In this document: in pieces, positions 5,956 through 12,230 of the stretch | Layout of the letters: each line of letters begins with the position of its first letter | How positions within the stretch are numbered: position 1 is the stretch's first letter | From: Clostridiales bacterium | GTDB taxonomy: Bacteria > Bacillota > Clostridia > Oscillospirales > Oscillospiraceae | Direction of reading: 5' to 3' | Length of the DNA: 12,362 nt | Assembly: GCA_012729875.1 (NCBI GenBank) | Contig: JAAYCC010000047.1 | Coordinates: 1-12,362, forward strand | The notes under the pieces: model-generated | Seen by the model: the letters and a program-made list of their open reading frames with translations, nothing else | Database searches by the model: none | Told to the model about the DNA's origin: nothing | Translations under genes and position numbers: made by a program

Positions 5956-6795
5956 TTGGATAGACTGTCCGTAAAAAAGCTGATAATCATCCTGCTGGCA
6001 CTTGTTAACATCTTCCTGCTTGTGCTTGTCATTTCCATTACTAAGCAGGAGGCTGATTCCGAAAGGCTGAGGTCAAAGGCTCTCCTAGATATACTTGCCA
6101 ACCACGGCATCAGTCTGGAGGACGGCACGCCGCTGCCGGCAAAGTGTCCTGACATCATTATTCTTGAGCGAAGCCTAAAAAAAGAACGAAGTATGCTCTC
6201 CTCTTTAATAGGCAGCTGCAGCTATGAAAATCAGGGTGGGAATATATATATCTTCGGCGGTCATGACGCCGTCGGTCAGGCTAGCATACGCGGCACCGGA
6301 GACTTTAAAATCGCTTTGGACACGTCAGTTGTGCCGGTGGAAACAGACCATCTGGCCGCAGCAGAAACTACGCTCAAAAAGCTCGGAATAAAATACAACA
6401 AAAAAAGTCTCAAACTTGGCAAAGAGGATGGTCTTGTCCGCGTTACCGCTACCTGTACCTACAGAAAGCACGATATTTTAAACGCCAAAATCAATCTCTA
6501 CTTTTCCGACAGTCAGCTTCTGTTCCTGACCGGACGACGTCCGCCGGACATAAAGACGGACTCTGTTGACGTCAATAACGATCTGGACGGCATAGCGATC
6601 GTGATGAATTTTCTGGAATACATACGCCGTTCGGGTCAGGTCTGCAACACAATACAGGGCATAACAACGGAATATTTTATTGATTCAGCCACTATCGGAG
6701 ACTGTACGCTGACGCCGGTATGGTGTATCGAAACCGACGCCGGAACCTTCTATTTTGACGGCGTCACAGGCAAAGCCAGGTCCCTTGAAAAATAG
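5956..6795 (+). CDS. walI: WalI (YycI)-like membrane-anchored regulatory protein
   Basis: The product (279 aa) has an N-terminal membrane segment (about 8-29, KLIIILLALVNIFLLVLVISI) and an extracytoplasmic domain ending in TPVWCIETDAGTFYFDGVTG (255-274). A tryptophan plus an aromatic-rich strand and a TG turn near the end is typical of YycI-like domains. Start is a TTG (5956-5958) with CGGAG 7 bases upstream, 15 bases after walH; no ATG fits the reading frame at the right distance. Together with walH it should modulate WalK at the membrane (family knowledge; not shown by sequence). It is the last gene before a 189-base gap, so the proximal wal transcript may partly end here. Role inferred mostly from position and topology. 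Confidence 0.8.
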   Translation: MDRLSVKKLIIILLALVNIFLLVLVISITKQEADSERLRSKALLDILANHGISLEDGTPLPAKCPDIIILERSLKKERSMLSSLIGSCSYENQGGNIYIFGGHDAVGQASIRGTGDFKIALDTSVVPVETDHLAAAETTLKKLGIKYNKKSLKLGKEDGLVRVTATCTYRKHDILNAKINLYFSDSQLLFLTGRRPPDIKTDSVDVNNDLDGIAIVMNFLEYIRRSGQVCNTIQGITTEYFIDSATIGDCTLTPVWCIETDAGTFYFDGVTGKARSLEK

Positions 6796-6834
6796 TTTTC
6801 ACTGACTCCGGCTGTAACAATCTGATTTTTATTG

Positions 6835-6863
6835 TTGTGTTTTTGCTTTTTTAATGTTATTAT
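6835..6863 (+). promoter_or_regulatory. Candidate murA promoter with extended -10
   Basis: TTGTGT (6835-6840), 17 bases, then TATTAT (6858-6863) preceded by TGT, forming an extended -10 (TGn). The start would lie near 6870, giving a leader of about 115 bases before the murA start codon. A second TATAGAAT at 6940-6947 is closer to the gene but has no visible -35. Confidence 0.4.
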
Positions 6864-6905
6864 AAACCGATGTCTGTGTAAATTTGGTTTATTGCAAATA
6901 TTCCG

Positions 6906-6940
6906 ATTGCCCCGACTACAACTGATTGCCTTCGGGCAAT
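6906..6940 (+). promoter_or_regulatory. Competing stem-loops in the murA leader
   Basis: ATTGCC (6925-6930), TTCG, GGCAAT (6935-6940) is a perfect 6-bp stem capped by the very stable C(UUCG)G tetraloop. The same right arm, GGGCAAT (6934-6940), is also perfectly complementary to an earlier ATTGCCC (6906-6912). Only one of the two can form at a time. No U-run follows, so this is not a standard terminator. It could be a leader structure affecting stability or translation of murA. Confidence 0.4.
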
Positions 6941-6984
6941 ATAGAATAGATTAAACACTATGTTATCATCTGAGGGTGTTAATT

Positions 6985-8283
6985 TTGGATAAATATATTA
7001 TTAACGGCGGAAAGCCTCTATATGGCGAAATAGAAATCAGCGGCGCAAAAAATGCCGCAGTAGCAGTCATTCCCGCCGCTCTCATTGTCGAAGGCGTCTG
7101 CCGTATCGAAAATATACCGCAGATCAGCGATACCGACATGCTCTTAACCATTTTGAGCGAGATGGGTGCGGAGGTCCGCTATATCAACAGGTCCACTGTG
7201 GAGATTGACTGTACTGACATCCGTGCGGACGGCGCTCCCTACGATCTGATGCGCAAAATCCGCGCCTCATACTACCTTATAGGCGCTATGCTCGGTCGCT
7301 TTGGCTATGCTAAAACTACTATGCCCGGCGGCTGCAATTTTGGCGTTCGCCCAATCGACCAGCACATAAAGGGTATGACCGCTCTCGGCGCAACGGCCGA
7401 GATCAAAGGCGGTTTTGTATATGCGCAGGCGCCCGAGGGCAAACTCATCGGGTCCAAAATCTACCTCGACAAAATTTCCGTGGGCGCAACCATGAACACA
7501 ATGATTGCGGCTGTCAAGGCCAGAGGTAAGACCACCATCGAAAACGCCGCACGTGAGCCCCATATCGTCGACCTTGCAAACTTTCTCAACTCGATGGGTG
7601 CAGACATCCGCGGCGCAGGCACAGACACAATAAAGATCTACGGCGTGGAGTCCCTGCACGGCGGTACCTATGCTATTATACCCGATCAGATCGAGGCTGG
7701 CACATATATGGCGGCAGTCGCCGCCACCGGCGGCGAAGTGCGCATCAAAAACGTAATTCCCAAGCACTTGGACTGCATAAGCGCAAAGCTTCGGGAGATG
7801 GGAGTGGATGTGGACGAGTATGAGGATTCTGTGGTAGTCCGTCGTACCAGTCCGCTGCACCGCGCAAACGTAAAGACACAGCCATACCCCGGCTTTCCCA
7901 CCGATATGCAGCCCCAGATAAGCACCGTGCTCTGCATAGCGGACGGTACAAGCGTCGTAACAGAGGGAGTTTGGGACAACCGCTACAAATACATTTCGGA
8001 GCTTAAAAAGATGGGTGCGGAGGTTCAGGTGGACGGCAAGACCGCCGTCATTGAGGGAGTTCCCTACCTTACCGGCGCCCCGGTACTCGCCTGCGACCTG
8101 CGCGCCGGAGCGGCTGTATGTATTGCCGGTCTATGTGCCAGAGGTGAGACGGTTGTTGAAGATGTTATCTATATCGAACGTGGCTATGAGGATTTTGTCG
8201 GAAAGCTGAGGAGCATCGGCGCTGATATTCGAATTGAAACGGAACCGGACAGCATAGAGATAGCTGCACCTGTAATTGTCTGA
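6985..8283 (+). CDS. murA: UDP-N-acetylglucosamine 1-carboxyvinyltransferase (MurA)
   Basis: MurA transfers enolpyruvate from PEP to UDP-GlcNAc, the first committed step of peptidoglycan synthesis in the cytosol. The start is set at TTG 6985, 8 bases after GAGGG (6972-6976), giving MDKYIINGG and 432 residues. This also places Lys22-Asn23 of SGAKN at the standard MurA positions, whereas a GTG at 6976 would have no ribosome binding site. The catalytic loop PGGCNFGVRPIDQHIKG carries Cys117, the residue alkylated by fosfomycin, so the target is of the sensitive type at this site. The two-lobed repeated fold covers the whole length. Firmicutes often have two MurA paralogs (MurAA/MurAB); which one this is cannot be told here. 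It sits between walI and walJ, probably with its own promoter, and its stop is one base from the walJ ATG. Confidence 0.97.
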   Translation: MDKYIINGGKPLYGEIEISGAKNAAVAVIPAALIVEGVCRIENIPQISDTDMLLTILSEMGAEVRYINRSTVEIDCTDIRADGAPYDLMRKIRASYYLIGAMLGRFGYAKTTMPGGCNFGVRPIDQHIKGMTALGATAEIKGGFVYAQAPEGKLIGSKIYLDKISVGATMNTMIAAVKARGKTTIENAAREPHIVDLANFLNSMGADIRGAGTDTIKIYGVESLHGGTYAIIPDQIEAGTYMAAVAATGGEVRIKNVIPKHLDCISAKLREMGVDVDEYEDSVVVRRTSPLHRANVKTQPYPGFPTDMQPQISTVLCIADGTSVVTEGVWDNRYKYISELKKMGAEVQVDGKTAVIEGVPYLTGAPVLACDLRAGAAVCIAGLCARGETVVEDVIYIERGYEDFVGKLRSIGADIRIETEPDSIEIAAPVIV

Positions 8284-8284
8284 T

Positions 8285-9130
8285 ATGCGTATATTCACCA
8301 TAGCAAGCGGTTCCTCTGGCAACTGCACTTTAATCTGCGACGGAGATACTTGCGTCCTTATAGATGCGGGCATCTCCGCCAGACGTATACGCGCGGCCCT
8401 GGACTCATTCGGACTCTCCCCCGACCAGCTCGACGGTATCCTAATTACTCATGAACACTCCGACCATATTTGTGGGCTTAAAACCCTGATAAAGCATTTT
8501 GATATACCGATACTCGCCCCCCGGACCGTAGCCAATCATTTGCGCTGGTCTATTGCGGGGGTCGAAGACTATATTGTGGAACTTAAGGCCAAGCGCGAGG
8601 ACAAGGTAGGGGGTCTCACGGTCCTCCCTTTCCACACTCCTCACGACACCCCCGAGAGTGTAGGATACCGTATCACCGGCAGCTCAGTATTCGGCTTCTG
8701 CACAGACTGTGGCCATATTACTGACGAGGTTCTGGAGGGGCTTTGCGGTTCTGAGACGGCTGTCATCGAGGCCAACCACAACCTTGATATGCTGCGCACA
8801 GGGCCATACCCTGTAATGCTCAAGCGCCGCATACTCTCAGATAGCGGGCATCTCTCCAATGACTGCTGCGCCGAGCTGGCTCTAAAGCTCTATGACAGCG
8901 GGACACGGCAGTTTATACTCGGTCATCTCAGCCGTGAGAACAACACGCCGGAGTTGGCATACGGCTCAGTATCCGAGGCTTTCCTCAGAGAAGGAATCGA
9001 CATTACTAAAAACGGCTATCTCGGCATCGCACCGGAAAAAGAAATTCTGGAGGTAAATTGTAATGATAAAGATCAAAATCATCTGTGTGGGCAAGCTCAA
9101 AGAGAAGCATTACATAAGCGCCTTCGCTGA
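8285..9130 (+). CDS. walJ: WalJ (YycJ/VicX) metallo-beta-lactamase-fold protein
   Basis: A 281-residue cytosolic metallo-hydrolase of the MBL fold, the protein normally encoded with WalRK; in Bacillus and streptococci its homologs affect wall homeostasis and coordination of division with replication, though the reaction is unsettled. Metal-site motifs: HEHSDH (56-61), HTPHD (117-121), TDCGH (140-144), SGHLSND (187-193) and LGHLS (212-216). SGSSGNC near the N-terminus is typical of the family. The ATG at 8285 lies one base after the murA stop and lacks a clear Shine-Dalgarno sequence, so translation probably depends on ribosomes finishing murA; an in-frame TTG at 8276 is an alternative. The last 68 bases overlap rlmH, adding a tail of about 24 residues (NCNDKDQNHLCGQAQ...) beyond the usual ~260-residue end. 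Confidence 0.93.
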   Translation: MRIFTIASGSSGNCTLICDGDTCVLIDAGISARRIRAALDSFGLSPDQLDGILITHEHSDHICGLKTLIKHFDIPILAPRTVANHLRWSIAGVEDYIVELKAKREDKVGGLTVLPFHTPHDTPESVGYRITGSSVFGFCTDCGHITDEVLEGLCGSETAVIEANHNLDMLRTGPYPVMLKRRILSDSGHLSNDCCAELALKLYDSGTRQFILGHLSRENNTPELAYGSVSEAFLREGIDITKNGYLGIAPEKEILEVNCNDKDQNHLCGQAQREALHKRLR

Positions 9131-9545
9131 ATATGAAAAACGCCTGAAACCATACTGTAAACTCGAGGTGTGTGAAATCAGCGAGCAGAGGCTCTCGCAG
9201 TGGCCGTCCCCAGCGGAAATCGAGGCGGGCCTTAAGCGTGAGGCGGCGGATATATGCCGCAATATTCCCGACGGCGCTTACGTTATACCGATGTGTATAG
9301 AGGGCTCGGAGCTCTCCAGTACGGAAATGGCAGAGAAGCTTGCCAGTCTTTGTTCTATGGGCAAAAGCCAGCTTTGCTTTATTATCGGCTCCTCAAATGG
9401 GCTGGACGAAGCCATAAAGGAAAACGGAGATTTCCGCCTGTCCATGTCAAAAATGACTTTTCCACATCATCTCGCGCGGGTTATGCTTGCAGAGCAGATT
9501 TATCGCGCTATAATGATAAATGAGGGCAGTAAGTATCACAAATAA
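9063..9545 (+). CDS. rlmH: 23S rRNA (pseudouridine-1915-N3) methyltransferase RlmH
   Basis: RlmH is a small SPOUT methyltransferase that uses S-adenosylmethionine to methylate pseudouridine 1915 in helix 69 of 23S rRNA on assembled 70S ribosomes. The 160 residues begin MIKIKIICVGKLKEKHY and end EQIYRAIMINEGSKYHK, both typical of the family. The knot region has FIIGSSNGL (about 108-116) and MSKMTFPHHLARVMLAEQ (132-149), with the PHHLAR segment conserved. The usual GGS-G in the cofactor loop reads GSSNG here. The ATG at 9063 follows GGAGG (9049-9053) by 9 bases, all inside walJ. Linkage to the wal cluster is also known in Bacillus. Identification secure. Confidence 0.96.
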   Translation: MIKIKIICVGKLKEKHYISAFAEYEKRLKPYCKLEVCEISEQRLSQWPSPAEIEAGLKREAADICRNIPDGAYVIPMCIEGSELSSTEMAEKLASLCSMGKSQLCFIIGSSNGLDEAIKENGDFRLSMSKMTFPHHLARVMLAEQIYRAIMINEGSKYHK

Positions 9546-9558
9546 GGGAGGACTTGTC

Positions 9559-9951
9559 ATGTGGTGTCCCAACTGCAGAACCGAATATCGGCAGGGCGCT
9601 GTATGCCCCGAGTGTGGCGCTGAACTCGTTTCCGAGCTCTCCCGTGACTTTGCGAAAGCGGAATGGGGACTCGCGTCCATAACCGGAAGAATCAAAAACT
9701 GGCCGCAGTCTGAGGACGGGAAACCTGAAAGAGCAGTATTTTTGAAACACTGCACATGTCTGAACATGGAGGACGAAATGCTGCTTGGGCTGCTAGATGC
9801 CTACGGCATTCCCTCTGTCACAAACCACCCTGTTGACGGTGGCTTCGGCAAGGTAGTGCTTGGTATGAGTTCCACTGGTACGGATATTTATGTTCCCGAA
9901 TCTATGGTTGAAGACGCGTTGACCCTTATCGGAGGAGATGACAATGACTGA
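9559..9951 (+). CDS. Zinc-ribbon protein with a C-terminal DUF2007-like domain
   Basis: The 130-residue product begins with a four-cysteine zinc ribbon, CPNC (3-6) and CPEC (16-19), in a compact double-knuckle arrangement. A linker of about 45 residues follows, then a C-terminal domain of about 55 residues (EDEMLLGLLDAYGIPSV ... GTDIYVPESMVEDALTLI). That pattern (a helix, a GIP turn, two strands, then IYVPE and a helix with an Ala-Leu pair) matches the putative signal-transducing DUF2007 type. Function is unknown; such proteins are thought to bind a ligand or partner. The ATG at 9559 has GGGAGG 7 bases upstream, 13 bases after rlmH; an in-frame ATG at 9520 inside rlmH lacks that spacing. Its end overlaps the start of the sugar mutase gene by 8 bases, so synthesis of the two is probably coupled. 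Domain assignment is by pattern only. Confidence 0.8.
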   Translation: MWCPNCRTEYRQGAVCPECGAELVSELSRDFAKAEWGLASITGRIKNWPQSEDGKPERAVFLKHCTCLNMEDEMLLGLLDAYGIPSVTNHPVDGGFGKVVLGMSSTGTDIYVPESMVEDALTLIGGDDND

Positions 9952-11674
9952 TTACAAGGCAAAATACCGACACTGGCTGGACAGCCCCGCCTTGTCGGAG
10001 AGTGAATGGAAAGAGCTCAATAGTATAGACGAAAACGAGGAAGAAATAAAGAGCCGCTTTTATGCTCCCCTGCAGTTCGGTACAGCGGGTCTGCGCGGTA
10101 TCATGGGCATGGGTATCAACAGGATGAACAGGCACGTTATCAACCACGCGACACAGGCCTTTGCGGACGTCATATGTGCGGAGGGTGAAGACGCTAAAAA
10201 AAGAGGCGTCGTTATTTGCTTTGACTGCCGTATGGGCAGCGAAAGCTTTGCCCAGAGCGCCGCATCCGTCATGGCTGCTAATGGTATCTACGTACGTATT
10301 TTTGAGAGTCTGCGCCCCACTCCGGAGCTGAGCTTTGCTATCCGCCATTACGGAGCAGCGGCTGGAATTAACATTACAGCCAGCCACAACCCGAAGGAAT
10401 ACAACGGCTATAAGGTCTACTGGTCAGACGGGGCCCAGCTTCCGCCAAGACATGCTGAGGCAATTGCGAGGCGTATGTCTGAAATTGACATCTTTACCGA
10501 CGTCAGGCAGATGGAATATGACAAGGCCGCAGCTCAGGGTCTTATTACGGTGATCGGAGCCGAGACAGACGAGGCTTTCTTACAGAATGTTCTCTCAATG
10601 GCTATAGACCGCGAGGTCGTTGAAAGAGTCTCGGACGACTTCCGTATAGTCTACACACCGTTTCACGGTGCGGGATATAAGCTCGTCCCAGAGGCTCTGA
10701 GACGTCTTGGAATCAAGCATATCCTGCCTGTCGAGGAACAGATGGTGCTCGACGGCTCCTTCCCTACCGTCAAAAGCCCGAACCCTGAGAATCCCGAGGG
10801 TTTCTATCTTGCTATAGAACTGGCCAAAAAACACGACAGCGACCTCATCATAGGTACCGATCCGGACAGCGACCGTGTCGGTATTATGGTCAGGGACGAC
10901 GACGGTGAGTATATCACAATAAGCGGCAACCAGACAGGCGTTCTGCTTCTCGACTATATTATCACCGCCCGGCGCAGAAAGGGCACCCTTCCCAAAAACG
11001 CCGCGGCAATCAAAACCATAGTCACAACCGAAATGGCACGTAAGGTCGCCGAGACAAACGGCGTCCATATAGACGACACCTTCACGGGCTTCAAGTTCAT
11101 GGCGGAAAAGCTCTCGCAATATGAGACAGAGGGCAGCTACGAGTACCTGCTCGCGTATGAAGAGAGCTACGGCTATATGATGGGCGAATATGTCCGCGAC
11201 AAGGACGCTGTCACAGCCTCTATGATGATTGCCGAGATGGCGGCATACTACCACGAAAAAGGTATGACGCTCAAAGACGCGATGAACAGCCTGTATGAGA
11301 AATACGGCTGGTTCGCGGAGCACACCTTAAACCTCGTCATGCCCGGCATAGACGGGCTTGAGAAGATGAAGGCTCTTATGGACAGCCTGCGAAAGAATAT
11401 GCCCCGGGAGATCTGCGGTACGGGAGTCCTGCGTCAGCGGGATTATTTGAGCGGTAAAATAAGCGTTCCTTCTCTCGGAGTTGTCGGCAAAACAGAAATC
11501 TGCGGCTCGAATGTGCTATATTTTGAACTTGAGGACGAGAGCGCTTTTATTGTACGCCCCAGCGGTACTGAGCCGAAAATCAAAATATATATACTTGTAA
11601 GAGGAGCGTCGGCGGATGACTGTAATTCCAAAATCGGGAAATACGAAGCCTATGCCAACAGCCTGAACAATTAA
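9944..11674 (+). CDS. pgcA: Phosphoglucomutase/phosphomannomutase (alpha-D-phosphohexomutase)
   Basis: A 576-residue alpha-D-phosphohexomutase that interconverts hexose-6-phosphate and hexose-1-phosphate through a phosphoserine intermediate. Domain landmarks: FGTAGLRG (45-52), the active-site loop TASHNP with phosphoserine Ser147, Mg2+-binding DPDSDR (306-311), sugar-specificity EESYGY (406-411) and phosphate-binding RPSGTEPK (538-545). Length and motifs match the large Firmicutes PgcA/PGM2-like group, which makes glucose-1-phosphate for UDP-glucose, glycolipid anchors and teichoic acids; glucose versus mannose preference cannot be read from sequence. The start is ATG 9944 because GGAGG (9931-9935) is 8 bases upstream; ATG 9938 would be only 2 bases away. 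It overlaps the zinc-ribbon gene by 8 bases and ends directly at a strong terminator, making it the last gene of the block. Confidence 0.93.
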   Translation: MTDYKAKYRHWLDSPALSESEWKELNSIDENEEEIKSRFYAPLQFGTAGLRGIMGMGINRMNRHVINHATQAFADVICAEGEDAKKRGVVICFDCRMGSESFAQSAASVMAANGIYVRIFESLRPTPELSFAIRHYGAAAGINITASHNPKEYNGYKVYWSDGAQLPPRHAEAIARRMSEIDIFTDVRQMEYDKAAAQGLITVIGAETDEAFLQNVLSMAIDREVVERVSDDFRIVYTPFHGAGYKLVPEALRRLGIKHILPVEEQMVLDGSFPTVKSPNPENPEGFYLAIELAKKHDSDLIIGTDPDSDRVGIMVRDDDGEYITISGNQTGVLLLDYIITARRRKGTLPKNAAAIKTIVTTEMARKVAETNGVHIDDTFTGFKFMAEKLSQYETEGSYEYLLAYEESYGYMMGEYVRDKDAVTASMMIAEMAAYYHEKGMTLKDAMNSLYEKYGWFAEHTLNLVMPGIDGLEKMKALMDSLRKNMPREICGTGVLRQRDYLSGKISVPSLGVVGKTEICGSNVLYFELEDESAFIVRPSGTEPKIKIYILVRGASADDCNSKIGKYEAYANSLNN

Positions 11675-11707
11675 AAAAGCGAGACGGTTTCACCGTCTCG
11701 CTTTTTT
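11673..11707. terminator. Strong, nearly symmetrical Rho-independent terminator
   Basis: A perfect 10-bp stem GCGAGACGGT/ACCGTCTCGC (11679-11688 and 11692-11701) with a TTC loop is flanked by A6 before and T6 after. It starts at the stop codon of the phosphohexomutase gene. Because A and T runs lie on opposite sides it can stop transcription from both directions: the plus-strand block and the minus-strand lipoprotein gene beyond. Confidence 0.93.
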
Positions 11708-11841
11708 ATGCCGCTATAAGAAGGCCAGCGTGGCCTTAAAAAGCGGGCGTTTGAACAAGCTCCATAAATGACCATGCCCAAACGTCCGTTAAATTTTTCA
11801 GTTATCTGTCATTAGACAGATAGAACTATGTATTGTACTGA
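11708..11841. other. Intergenic region with three further stem-loops
   Basis: Between the terminator and the lipoprotein gene there is no gene, but there are three dyads. AAGGCCA-GCG-TGGCCTT (11721-11737) has a 7-bp perfect stem. AGCGGGCGTTTG (11742-11753) pairs with CAAACGTCCGTT (11779-11790) over 12 bp if plus-strand G-U pairs are allowed. TATCTGTC-ATTA-GACAGATA (11803-11822) has an 8-bp perfect stem. On the minus strand the second dyad is followed by CTTTTT, so it could be an imperfect terminator of the lipoprotein gene. The region may otherwise hold a short structured RNA. Confidence 0.45.
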
Positions 11842-12135
11842 TTAGCTGTTTTTGGTAGCGTCGTCAGTTGTCTTGGTAGCGTCTTCCTTGGTAGCGTCTT
11901 CCTTGGTGGCGTCTTTCTTGTCGGCGTCTTTCTTGTCGGCGTCTTCCTTGGTGGCGTCTTCCTTGGTGGCGTCTTTCTTGTCGGCGTCGTCCTTGGTAGC
12001 GTCGGTCTTGGCAGCGTCGTCGGTGACAACTTTGTTGGTATCAGGAACTTTGCCCTTATCATCCTTAGTGCCGCAACCAGCGAGGACTGCAACAAGCATC
12101 ATAGCAGCAAGAATAACTGAAAGCGTCTTTTTCAT
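11842..12135 (-). CDS. Small lipoprotein built of Lys/Asp-rich pentapeptide repeats
   Basis: The 97-residue product has a lipoprotein signal peptide: MKK, a hydrophobic core (TLSVILAAMMLVAVLAG) and lipobox LAGC with lipidated Cys21. The mature chain of 77 residues should be anchored outside the membrane. After a short charged stretch it consists of nine tandem pentapeptides (residues 44-88) of the form [K/E/D/T]-D-A-[T/D]-K, ending TTDDATKNS. Composition is almost only Lys, Asp, Ala, Thr and Glu, so it is probably extended or disordered and strongly charged, perhaps a spacer interacting with wall or ions. No function can be assigned. The ATG at 12133-12135 has GGAGG about 9 bases upstream and a clear promoter behind it. 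The other two reading frames across the repeat are open as a by-product of the 15-base period. Confidence 0.85.
   Translation of the reverse strand: MKKTLSVILAAMMLVAVLAGCGTKDDKGKVPDTNKVVTDDAAKTDATKDDADKKDATKEDATKEDADKKDADKKDATKEDATKEDATKTTDDATKNS
11872..12006 (-). repeat. Tandem 15-bp repeat, nine units, inside the lipoprotein gene
   Basis: Nine contiguous 15-base units run without gaps (plus-strand form CTTGGTAGCGTCTTC with variants GGTGGC, GTCGGC and ending TTC/TTT/GTC/GGT). Units 1 and 2 are identical, and units 3 and 7 are identical. The period is a multiple of three, so gain or loss of units keeps the reading frame. Such arrays commonly vary in number by slippage. Confidence 0.93.
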
Positions 12136-12169
12136 AATTTTTTTCCTCCATTTTTTGTTATTGGTTTGA

Positions 12170-12190
12170 TTGGTAAATATTTGTTACCAA
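12170..12190 (-). promoter_or_regulatory. Inverted repeat in the lipoprotein 5' leader
   Basis: TTGGTAA-ATATTTG-TTACCAA has 7-bp perfect arms around 7 bases. It begins about 5 bases after the predicted transcription start, so it can be a 5'-terminal mRNA stem-loop or an operator overlapping the start region. No known regulator consensus is recognised. Confidence 0.5.
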
Positions 12191-12201
12191 CCTCGTGTTG
12201 C

Positions 12202-12230
12202 ATATTAATACTTACTGAGGAATAAGTCAA
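12202..12230 (-). promoter_or_regulatory. sigma-A type promoter of the lipoprotein gene
   Basis: On the minus strand TTGACT (12225-12230), a 17-base spacer and TAATAT (12202-12207) match the vegetative consensus well. Predicted start is near 12195, giving a leader of about 60 bases with the inverted repeat at its 5' end and GGAGG before the ATG. Confidence 0.7.

Larger units (their letters stand above)
6796..6984 (+). other. walI-murA intergenic region
   Basis: This is the only sizeable gap in the plus-strand block. It begins with a weak AT-rich stem-loop, AACAAT (6816-6821) with ATTGTT (6831-6836), followed by a T-rich run that might act as a leaky terminator for walI transcripts. A promoter candidate and two competing GC-containing hairpins (listed separately) follow. 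GAGGG (6972-6976) just before murA is its ribosome binding site. Together these suggest murA can be expressed independently of walRKHI. Confidence 0.5.

Noticed and set aside
7267..7860. Minus-strand open frame (197 codons) inside murA
   Set aside because: It lies fully within a conserved gene, and its Cys/His/Gly-rich product resembles no family.
10595..11323. Long minus-strand open frame (242 codons) inside the sugar mutase gene
   Set aside because: The plus strand there encodes conserved catalytic motifs (DPDSDR, EESYGY). The antisense frame has no recognisable domain and is explained by codon bias.
11872..12006. CRISPR array
   Set aside because: The units are contiguous 15-base coding repeats with no unique spacers.
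11826..12095. Minus-strand open frame rich in Thr-Pro-Arg-Lys repeats over the lipoprotein gene
   Set aside because: It is the same 15-base repeat read in another frame. It has no ribosome binding site, while the lipoprotein frame has signal peptide, lipobox, ribosome binding site and promoter.
11852..12169. Plus-strand hydrophobic Val-Ala-Ser repeat frame
   Set aside because: Antisense by-product of the repeat with no ribosome binding site or promoter; its start is inside the opposite gene.
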